Shown here one piece after another: positions 51,208 to 57,387 of a stretch of DNA of 64,000 nucleotides (positions are counted from its first letter, which is position 1; each line of letters opens with the position of its first letter). The notes under the pieces were generated by a model. It was not told where the DNA came from, did no database searches, and saw nothing but the letters and a program-made list of their open reading frames with translations. A program made the position numbers and the translations under genes. Source of the stretch: Roseivirga spongicola (GTDB lineage: Bacteria > Bacteroidota > Bacteroidia > Cytophagales > Cyclobacteriaceae); the NCBI RefSeq assembly GCF_001592965.1, contig NZ_LRPC01000028.1, positions 992,001-1,056,000 on the forward strand. The letters are read 5' to 3'.

Positions 51208-51300
51208 CGTCATTGCGAGGGAGTCCCGATGATTCGGGACGACCGTGGCAATCTCCTTATCCATTTGAGGAGACTGCTTCGTGCCTCGCAGTGACGTTCT
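51208..51300. repeat. GTCATTGCGAG-family palindrome between trpF and trpB
   Basis: A 93-nt element, CGTCATTGCGAGGGAG to GCCTCGCAGTGACGTTCT, with inner hairpin GTCCCGATGATTCGGGAC. Nearly identical in plan to that between hisH and hisA. Its end runs into the trpF stop codon; its other end lies 14 nt before the trpB start. Confidence 0.9.
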
Positions 51301-51913
51301 ATTTTAAAATCTCCTTGAGCATTTTCACTTGCTCTATATCCTTCAAGCCTGGTTCCAACTCAAACTTAGAGTTCACATCTATCGCATAAGGTTGAACTTT
51401 CAAGCCGGCTATATCTTTCGCATTTTCCAGATCGATTCCTCCACTTAAGAAGTATGGCACGTCATAGGGATAGTCATTTAAAACCTCCCAATTGAATACC
51501 ACACCATTACCTCCTCTTTCCTTCCCTTTTGTATCGAAAAGGAAGAAGTCTACCAGTCCCTTATATGGTTTCAGTTGGTCGAAATCAAACTCCTCACCCA
51601 CTGAAAGCACCTTGATTACCTTGATGCCAATGGCGAAAAGCTCTCCCACATACTCAACCGACTCGTCACCATGCAACTGAACATAATCGAGTTTGTACTG
51701 CCTAACTTTTTCCTTTACCTGTTGAATTGGTGCATTGACGAAAACACCCACTTTTTTTGTGGTTTCAGGAAACCCTAGCAACAGTTCTTTATCCAGATCA
51801 GGTGCAAATCGCTTAGAACGCTCGAAGAAAATAAAACCCATGAAATCAGGCTCCAACTCCAACAGTTGTTGGATGTTTTCGCTTTGCCTCATTCCACATA
51901 CTTTCAGTTTCAT
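51299..51913 (-). CDS. trpF: Phosphoribosylanthranilate isomerase
   Basis: A 204-aa barrel enzyme (ATG at 51913; another ATG three codons upstream). The catalytic Cys is in MKLKVCGM at the start, and the Asp in DYVQLHGDE (about 120) and AIDVNSKFE in the C-terminal part are typical. It converts PRA to CdRP in tryptophan synthesis. Spacer to trpC holds an octamer tract; to trpB, a palindrome. Confidence 0.95.
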   Translation of the reverse strand: MKLKVCGMRQSENIQQLLELEPDFMGFIFFERSKRFAPDLDKELLLGFPETTKKVGVFVNAPIQQVKEKVRQYKLDYVQLHGDESVEYVGELFAIGIKVIKVLSVGEEFDFDQLKPYKGLVDFFLFDTKGKERGGNGVVFNWEVLNDYPYDVPYFLSGGIDLENAKDIAGLKVQPYAIDVNSKFELEPGLKDIEQVKMLKEILK

Positions 51914-51960
51914 TTTGGTCATTCGTTAAACGTTTGATCGTTATTGGTTAATCGTTACTA

Positions 51961-51984
51961 GTTAAATGGTTAATCGGTTAATCG
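51961..51984. repeat. Octamer tract (GTTAATCG-like) between trpC and trpF
   Basis: GTTAAATG, GTTAATCG, GTTAATCG and then GGAAAACAG. Less regular GTTAA-containing units precede it from 51925. The 17-mer GGTTAATCGGAAAACAG recurs exactly at 53918-53934. Confidence 0.75.
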
Positions 51985-52012
51985 GAAAACAGGGGACCTT
52001 GTTGATAGATTT

Positions 52013-52801
52013 CTATTTACCTAGTTTCTCGATAAATTCCGCTGCAGCTCTTTCCGGCCTACCTGTTTTCATAAATGTTTCGCCAATCAAAAAGCCTTGG
52101 AATCCATGCGTTCTAAGATCAGTGATAGTAGCAGGATCACTAATACCACTTTCTGAGATTTTCACGAAATCATTCGGGATCATTGGAGCCAATTGCTTGC
52201 TTATATCAATGGATACTTCGAAGGTTTTCAGGTTCCTGTTATTCACTCCCACTACATCCAGATGTTCATTCAGGTTGTTTTCCAACTCCTCCTGGTTGTG
52301 AACCTCCATTAACACTTCTAGACCAAAGCTCTTAGCAAAAGCAGCCAACTCCTTCAATCTCTTAGGCTCTAGTGCCGCTGCAATGAGCAAAATGGCATCG
52401 GCACCGATAGATTTCGCTTCAACAATCTGATACTCATCGATGATAAAATCTTTTCTAAGTACTGGACAAAAGTTGAATTTTCTGGCGGTGCTCAAGTCTT
52501 CGCTGCTTCCTCCAAAGAATTCAGAGTCTGTTAGAACCGATAAGGCCGAAGCACCAGCCTGCATATATCCAATAGTGGTTCTTTCTACAGGAGCATGAGC
52601 ATTAATTACGCCTTTAGAGGGCGATTGACGCTTGAACTCAGCAATAATGCCCGACTTATCTTCTCTCAGTAAGTACTTTTTCAGAGAAATCGGTTGACCA
52701 TCAAAGTAGATACTTTTCTCCAACAGCTTTTCAGTGTAAAGCGATCTTCTTTCCTCTACTTCCTTGTGCTTATGCGCGATGATTTTTTCTAGTATATCCA
52801 T
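52013..52801 (-). CDS. trpC: Indole-3-glycerol phosphate synthase
   Basis: A 262-aa barrel enzyme that closes the indole ring. Catalytic Lys are in IIAEFKRQSPSKG (about 51-63) and LRKDFIID (about 112-119); VGVNNRNLKTFEV (about 178-190) and SESGI are typical. Stand-alone (not fused to TrpF). A palindrome separates it from trpD. Confidence 0.97.
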   Translation of the reverse strand: MDILEKIIAHKHKEVEERRSLYTEKLLEKSIYFDGQPISLKKYLLREDKSGIIAEFKRQSPSKGVINAHAPVERTTIGYMQAGASALSVLTDSEFFGGSSEDLSTARKFNFCPVLRKDFIIDEYQIVEAKSIGADAILLIAAALEPKRLKELAAFAKSFGLEVLMEVHNQEELENNLNEHLDVVGVNNRNLKTFEVSIDISKQLAPMIPNDFVKISESGISDPATITDLRTHGFQGFLIGETFMKTGRPERAAAEFIEKLGK

Positions 52802-52811
52802 ATTTCCATTT

Positions 52812-52920
52812 CGTCATTGCGGGAAGCAAACTTTGCCTGAGCAAAAGTTTGGGACGAAGCAATCTCCTTGAATCGAGAGACTGCTTCGCCCCGATGCTTC
52901 GGGACTCGCAGTGACGTTCG
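52812..52920. repeat. GTCATTGCGAG-family palindrome between trpD and trpC
   Basis: CGTCATTGCGGGAAGCAAAC to GGGACTCGCAGTGACGTTCG, about 109 nt, with an inner AAACTTTGCC...AGCAAAAGTTT arm pair. It reaches from 2 nt after the trpD stop to 10 nt before the trpC start. Confidence 0.88.
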
Positions 52921-52922
52921 AT

Positions 52923-53909
52923 TTATAATTCTAAAATTTTTCTGAATGTTTTCAATGCTTTTCCGCTTTCGAGCGATTCTCGAGCCATGCCTAGTGCATC
53001 ATCACTAGAAACTCCTTTTCCACACTGAATAGCCATAGCGGCATTGGCAATAACCACTTCATTTTGAGGCTTGGTGCCCTCCCCTTTTAATATTCTTTCA
53101 AATATTTTGGCAGACTCTTCTACCGTGTCCCCACCAAAAATAGCTTCAGGCTGTATAGTTTGAAGCCCAATTTCCTCTGGACTTACAATTTCTTCTTTGT
53201 CGTTGGTGATCTTTTTGAATGCTCCGGTCAGTGATATTTCATCATAACCATCCAAGGCATGTAAAATGACAAAGTGTTTGTCAGTTTTCTGATATAAGTA
53301 ACCATAAAGCCTAGCCAACTCTAAATTGAAAACGCCAACCAACTGCTTTTTCGGAAAAGAGGGGTTCACCATAGGCCCCAACATATTGAAGAAGGTTTTC
53401 ACCCCTAAATCTCTCCGAATTGGTGCCACATTCTTCATGGCTGGGTGAAACAATGGCGCGTGTAAGAAACACAATCCGCATTCATCCAAACTCTTTCTCA
53501 GCTTGCCAATGTCGTTTGTGAACTCATAGCCAAAGTGCGCCATGAGATTCGAAGAACCCGAAACCGATGAGACTCCATTATTACCATGCTTGGCTACATT
53601 CTGCCCGGCCCCAGCCACAATAAATGACGACAAGGTGGAAATATTGAAAGTGTTCTTTCCATCTCCACCTGTTCCACAAAGGTCAATGGCATCGTATTCT
53701 ATGATTTCAACAGGAACGCACAAATCGAGCATAGCATCGCGGAAACCCTCAAGTTCCTCTACAGTAATGCTTCGCATCAGGTAAACAGTTAGAAATGCCG
53801 CCACCTGACTTTGGTTGTATTTACCCTGTGCCAGATTGATGAGTATCTCCTTTGCCGTCTGCTTATCTAGCGACTTGTATTCTATGAGTTGATTTAGTAT
53901 TTCTTTCAT
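52923..53909 (-). CDS. trpD: Anthranilate phosphoribosyltransferase
   Basis: A 328-aa enzyme that adds phosphoribose to anthranilate. The PRPP loop is CGTGGDGKNTFNIST (about 78-92), followed by KHGNNGVSS (about 106-114) and LHAPLFHPAMKNVAPIRRDL. Stand-alone, not fused to TrpG. It lies 28 bp after a four-helix-bundle gene inserted between trpG and trpD. Confidence 0.97.
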   Translation of the reverse strand: MKEILNQLIEYKSLDKQTAKEILINLAQGKYNQSQVAAFLTVYLMRSITVEELEGFRDAMLDLCVPVEIIEYDAIDLCGTGGDGKNTFNISTLSSFIVAGAGQNVAKHGNNGVSSVSGSSNLMAHFGYEFTNDIGKLRKSLDECGLCFLHAPLFHPAMKNVAPIRRDLGVKTFFNMLGPMVNPSFPKKQLVGVFNLELARLYGYLYQKTDKHFVILHALDGYDEISLTGAFKKITNDKEEIVSPEEIGLQTIQPEAIFGGDTVEESAKIFERILKGEGTKPQNEVVIANAAMAIQCGKGVSSDDALGMARESLESGKALKTFRKILEL

Positions 53910-53924
53910 TTTAATTCGGTTAAT

Positions 53925-53941
53925 CGGAAAACAGAAATCAG
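53925..53941. repeat. Left arm of inverted heptamer repeats around the four-helix-bundle gene
   Basis: CGGAAAACAGAAATCAG matches the reverse complement of 54332-54348 at 15 of 17 positions. In the reverse sense it reads CTGATTT, CTGTTTT, CCG. It covers the stop codon of the enclosed gene. Confidence 0.6.
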
Positions 53942-54309
53942 TTGCTTTGCTTAGAGTTGGTCAGGAACCTGATATAACCATTAAGCATTCTGATGCATTC
54001 TTCAATTTTGTTATCGAATTCATTCTCTACTTCTGCACTGATGTATTCTTCGTCCAGAGCCACCGTTAGGTGATCCTGAAGTTCCGTCAAGGAACCTCTC
54101 GAATGCCGGCAAAACTGAATATTCTCTTGATAATGATATCTACCGTATCCTTCAGCAATATTTGCAGTAACAGACCTTGAAGCTCGTATCATTTGATCTA
54201 CCAGTTTGTATTTCTCTTCTGATGGAAAGGTTTTAGTCAGTTTTGAAATTTCATTCCTCAACAATCTTCCCCTTTTCCATATTTCTAAATCCTTAAAATT
54301 CTTGCTCAT
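53938..54309 (-). CDS. Four-helix-bundle protein, 23S rRNA intervening-sequence type
   Basis: A 123-aa all-helical protein with the S23/IVP family pattern: KDLEIWKRGRLLRNEI at the start, FPSEEKYKLVDQMIRASRSV, ANIAEGYGRYHYQENIQFCR and a C-terminal helix with IEECIRMLNGYIRFL. It resembles proteins encoded in 23S rRNA intervening sequences and the Avd accessory protein of diversity-generating retroelements; the family's role is not known. It lies between trpG and trpD, flanked by inverted short repeats, and seems to be an insertion in the trp operon. Confidence 0.9.
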   Translation of the reverse strand: MSKNFKDLEIWKRGRLLRNEISKLTKTFPSEEKYKLVDQMIRASRSVTANIAEGYGRYHYQENIQFCRHSRGSLTELQDHLTVALDEEYISAEVENEFDNKIEECIRMLNGYIRFLTNSKQSN

Positions 54310-54326
54310 GTGTTTACCGTTTAACT

Positions 54327-54348
54327 GTTTTCTGATTTCCGTTTTCTT
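54327..54348. repeat. Heptamer tract at the trpG stop (GTTTTCT-like)
   Basis: GTTTTCT, GATTTCC, GTTTTCT: three 7-nt units ending one base before the trpG stop. The part 54332-54348 is the right arm matching 53925-53941. The same unit GTTTTCT recurs after trpE. Confidence 0.7.
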
Positions 54349-54921
54349 CTAACTATTTACCCAATTCTCTAATAATTTATGTCCGTATTCAGTCATAATA
54401 GACTCCGGATGAAACTGTACGCCTTTCACATCATATTCCTTATGACTGATGGCCATGATTTCTCCGAATTCATCTTCGGCAGTCACCTTAATCTCTTCGC
54501 CCAAATTGGCTTTATCTACATTCCAACTGTGATAATGACAGATGGTATAGTTTTCGGGAATATCCTTAAAGAGTCTATCACCTTTTTCCATTATCTGCAC
54601 CTGGCTCGATACCCCATGTAATACCTGCGGCATATTGTAAAGCTTAGCACCATAAGACTCAGCAATGGCTTGGTGTCCCAAGCAAACGCCCAGTATGCTT
54701 TTCTTACTACCGTATTGTTTGATCAATGGCAGAAGAATGCCTGCTTCCTCTGGTATTCCCGGACCAGGAGATAGTAGTACTTTATCGTACTGATCAACAG
54801 CCTCTAGGGCAATCTGATCATTGCGAAAAACATCCATCTCCGCTCCATACCCAAGCTCCCTCAGGTAATGCACCAGGTTATAGGTGAATGAATCGTAGTT
54901 ATCTAGTATGAGTATTTTCAT
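54349..54921 (-). CDS. trpG: Anthranilate synthase component II
   Basis: A 190-aa class I glutaminase that feeds ammonia to TrpE. The nucleophile is C80 in GVCLGHQAIAES; the oxyanion loop is SPGPGIPEEAG (51-61); the His/Glu pair is in VQFHPESI. Start MKILILDNYDSFTYNLVHYL-like sequence is typical. Encoded directly after trpE. Confidence 0.97.
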   Translation of the reverse strand: MKILILDNYDSFTYNLVHYLRELGYGAEMDVFRNDQIALEAVDQYDKVLLSPGPGIPEEAGILLPLIKQYGSKKSILGVCLGHQAIAESYGAKLYNMPQVLHGVSSQVQIMEKGDRLFKDIPENYTICHYHSWNVDKANLGEEIKVTAEDEFGEIMAISHKEYDVKGVQFHPESIMTEYGHKLLENWVNS

Positions 54922-54978
54922 TATTTGTCTGCTTCAGTGATCAGAAATCCGAAATTGGAAATCAGTAAATAATAGACC

Positions 54979-55007
54979 GTTTTCTGTTTTCTGTTCAACC
55001 GTTTTCT
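54979..55007. repeat. Heptamer tract at the trpE stop (GTTTTCT-like)
   Basis: GTTTTCT, GTTTTCT, then GTTCAACC and GTTTTCT, running into the trpE stop. Fills the trpE-trpG spacer with other related A+T-rich units from about 54935. Confidence 0.65.
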
Positions 55008-56412
55008 ATCTTATCTCCCTAGCCAGCTCAATGGCCTTTCTCAAGGCCGCAAGCTTATTGTTTACTTCTTGTAGTTCTGATTCTCTGTTTGACTTAGCAA
55101 CTACCCCAGCTCCTGCCTGATAGAACAAAGTATTATCCTTGGTAAGGAATGAACGGATCATAATGGCATGGTTGAAATCTCCATTGAAGCCCATAAAACC
55201 GATGGCTCCACCATAGTAACCACGTCTGGTTTTTTCATTCGCACTAATCAATTGCATGGCTCTAACTTTTGGCGCTCCGCTCAATGTACCTGCAGGGAAA
55301 GTGCTAGCTACCATTTGTGTCGACTCCATGTCATCAGAAAGGGTTCCTGTTACTTTAGATACCAAATGGATTACATGTGAGTAGTATTGAATCTCCTTGT
55401 AGGTCTCAACTTCAACATTTGATCCTGCTCTGCTAAGATCATTTCTGGCTAAATCAACAAGCATAACGTGCTCCGAATTTTCTTTAGGGTCGGCATGTAG
55501 CTTTTTAGCTAATTCAGCATCTGCCTCATCGTTTCCTGTTCGCTTAAAAGTCCCTGCAATTGGGTGGATCGTTGCCTTTCGATCTTTAATCACTAACTGA
55601 GCTTCGGGCGATGAACCAAAGATTTTAAAGCTTCCAAAGTCGAAATAGAATAAGTATGGTGAAGGATTCACAGATCTCAACGCACGGTAAACGTTGAATT
55701 CATCCCCTTTAAACCTGCTTTGAAACCTTCTAGAAAGTACAATTTGAAACACATCGCCACGGAAACAATGCTTCATGCCTTCGTCAAGAATCGATAGGAA
55801 TTCATCATCAGTATAATTAGAAACCTCTTCAGACTGAGGGGCAAACTCATAAGACGGATAGTTCTTGTTATTCACCAAAGTCTCGATAGACTGAATACCT
55901 TTTGGTTCGGTACCTTCTGGTGAATGTTCGAACAGATATAACTCATTTTTAAAATGGTCGATAGCGATAACATATCGATAGACATGATAGAGCAAATCTG
56001 GAATTTGGTATTCATCCTCCTTACCCTCTGTCACCGGAATTTGCTCAAAATACTGAACCGCATCGAACCCGATGTAACCAAACAATCCGTTGTTAATGAA
56101 CTTAAACTCACTTGAATCAGACTCGAAAGAAGCAGCAAACTCAGACAGCTTTGCCGCAACTTGTTCCCCTTCTACTTTACCTTCTTCAGCATAGCCCGGC
56201 AAGTTCATTTCGAACTTAGAGTCCTTCACCATTAATTTGGCAATTGGCTCGCAGCAGATGTATGAAAAGCTATTGTCATCTCCGTGATAATCAGAGCTTT
56301 CTAGCAAAATAGCATTCTGATATTTATCGCGAAGTTTCAGATAAATACTCACTGGCGTTACCGTATCGGCCAGCAGCTTTTTGTAGGTAGTATTGAGTTT
56401 AATCTTGTTCAT
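55006..56412 (-). CDS. trpE: Anthranilate synthase component I
   Basis: The ATG at 56412 gives 468 aa (a TTG lies three codons upstream). The chorismate-binding domain has the usual DVFQIVLSRRF, YLFYFDFGSFKIFGSSPE, HPIAGTFKRTGND, and the late TFPAGTLSGAPKVRAM and YYGGAIGFMGFNGD. The N-terminal domain carries the feedback-site LLESSDYHGDD. It makes anthranilate with TrpG. First gene of the operon, behind a Trp leader peptide and terminator. Confidence 0.97.
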   Translation of the reverse strand: MNKIKLNTTYKKLLADTVTPVSIYLKLRDKYQNAILLESSDYHGDDNSFSYICCEPIAKLMVKDSKFEMNLPGYAEEGKVEGEQVAAKLSEFAASFESDSSEFKFINNGLFGYIGFDAVQYFEQIPVTEGKEDEYQIPDLLYHVYRYVIAIDHFKNELYLFEHSPEGTEPKGIQSIETLVNNKNYPSYEFAPQSEEVSNYTDDEFLSILDEGMKHCFRGDVFQIVLSRRFQSRFKGDEFNVYRALRSVNPSPYLFYFDFGSFKIFGSSPEAQLVIKDRKATIHPIAGTFKRTGNDEADAELAKKLHADPKENSEHVMLVDLARNDLSRAGSNVEVETYKEIQYYSHVIHLVSKVTGTLSDDMESTQMVASTFPAGTLSGAPKVRAMQLISANEKTRRGYYGGAIGFMGFNGDFNHAIMIRSFLTKDNTLFYQAGAGVVAKSNRESELQEVNNKLAALRKAIELAREIR

Positions 56413-56534
56413 TCTCTTCAACTTTTCAAGTTTTTAGATTCTTCAGTCGTCCTATCGTCCTCCTCGAGAGACTCTGATGGGATTTTCTGTCCCTCCCTCA
56501 GAGTCCCTTGAAGGAGACTCTGAGGTGTATAAAC

Positions 56535-56561
56535 AAAAAAAGCCCGCATGAACTGCGAGCT
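56535..56561 (-). terminator. Attenuator terminator before trpE
   Basis: On the minus strand AGCTCGCA and TGCGGGCT form an 8-bp stem (one G-U) with a 5-nt loop, followed by TTTTTTTG. It lies 34 bp after the leader-peptide stop and about 120 bp upstream of trpE. Confidence 0.9.
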
Positions 56562-56595
56562 TCTTATATATTTTTAGAAATAGCACTAGTCCACG

Positions 56596-56652
56596 TTACC
56601 GAGATTCAGTTACGTGCCACCACCATGCGTTATTTCTTTTTGTGCTTAACAT
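56596..56652 (-). CDS. trp operon leader peptide
   Basis: An 18-codon ORF from ATG at 56652 that reads MLSTKRNNAWWWHVTESR: three consecutive Trp codons at positions 10-12, directly upstream of a terminator and the trpE gene. This is a classical ribosome-stalling leader. Downstream of the Trp codons, CACGTAAC and GTAACGTG can pair (7 of 8), as expected for the 1:2 stem. It shares NNA-(aromatic)3-H with the phhA-his leader. Confidence 0.93.
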   Translation of the reverse strand: MLSTKRNNAWWWHVTESR

Positions 56653-56660
56653 TATGGTGC

Positions 56661-56691
56661 CAAAGCTAGAAAAGGATTTTTTTAATACAAA
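56661..56691 (-). promoter_or_regulatory. Promoter of the trp operon
   Basis: On the minus strand TTTG (56688-56691) and TAGCTTTG (56661-56668) are separated by exactly 19 nt, a full consensus match. The -7 box ends 8 nt before the leader ATG, so the 5' leader is at most a few nt. Confidence 0.9.
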
Positions 56692-56694
56692 TAG

Positions 56695-56728
56695 AATTTT
56701 GAGCATTTTTAAAAAAATGCTCAAAATT
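56695..56728. promoter_or_regulatory. Perfect 16-bp inverted repeat, candidate operator
   Basis: AATTTTGAGCATTTTT (56695-56710) and AAAAATGCTCAAAATT (56713-56728) are perfect complements with a 2-nt spacer. It lies just upstream of the trp -33 element and upstream of the metal-efflux genes. It could be an operator for a dimeric regulator of either side, or a two-way terminator, though no gene ends here. Confidence 0.7.
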
Positions 56729-56755
56729 TCTTTCCAATCATTCAGAGAATTATAA

Positions 56756-56763
56756 TACCTTTG
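56756..56763 (+). promoter_or_regulatory. -7 box before the His-rich/metal-efflux genes
   Basis: TACCTTTG fits the -7 consensus and ends 6 nt before the ATG at 56770. The -33 region is poor (TTTC at 56731, spacing 21), which would suit a promoter helped by an activator. Confidence 0.45.
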
Positions 56764-56769
56764 AAATTG

Positions 56770-57198
56770 ATGAGAAAAAAGAAAATCATTGGAGCTATAC
56801 TATTGAGCCTTTTTGGGCTTTTTACCACTCTCAATGCTCTTCCCCACACTCATCATGAAAGTCTGAATGATCATGAAGTATCTATAGAAAAGACTTTCCC
56901 AACTCAATTGAATGTTCTTCAGCACAGTCATCAAACTGACCATTGGCTTCATATTTTAAACCACCTTGTTGAACAACATTCTCATTCTACCCATCAACAT
57001 GAAATATCTAAACTAGAACGTCAATCAAAGAGTAAATCCAATAAACTCCCTCTTTTCCTAAACATAAGGAACACAGTCTCTCAAACAATTGATCATACTT
57101 TAACTGTTCCTTGTGGTCAATCTGCTGTTTTAAAGGCTAGACCACCGTACACTTCAAGTACAGCACTACGAGGTCCCCCAGTACGCTTACTCTCTTAA
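56770..57198 (+). CDS. His-rich secreted protein of the metal-efflux cluster
   Basis: A 142-aa protein with a signal peptide (MRKKKIIGAILLSLFGLFTTLNA, ending near 23) and many His in clusters: PHTHHES, LQHSHQTDHWLHILNH and EQHSHSTHQHE over about residues 25-80. A His-rich region like this is likely to bind metal ions. The C-terminal part is basic without known domain. It precedes a CzcA-type pump, which supports a role in metal handling. The ATG at 56770 is preferred to a TTG at 56761. Confidence 0.7.
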   Translation: MRKKKIIGAILLSLFGLFTTLNALPHTHHESLNDHEVSIEKTFPTQLNVLQHSHQTDHWLHILNHLVEQHSHSTHQHEISKLERQSKSKSNKLPLFLNIRNTVSQTIDHTLTVPCGQSAVLKARPPYTSSTALRGPPVRLLS

Positions 57199-57387
57199 AG
57201 CTATTCAATTTCGACTTATTGGTGTTGTCTTTTGCAATTGAGCCTTAAAATAGGCTGCGACTTGTTGCGGAAGATGATGGTTGTTTGGGTACATACGTGC
57301 CTAAATTTTAGTCAAGAAAGAATAGCTGATCTGTGTTTTCAATTCTCTGAAAACAAAGTTTTTAGGTGTTTCATGTAAACAACAATC

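Noticed and set aside
53938-54309. Diversity-generating retroelement, because of the Avd-like protein
   Set aside because: No reverse transcriptase, template repeat or variable-repeat gene is nearby.
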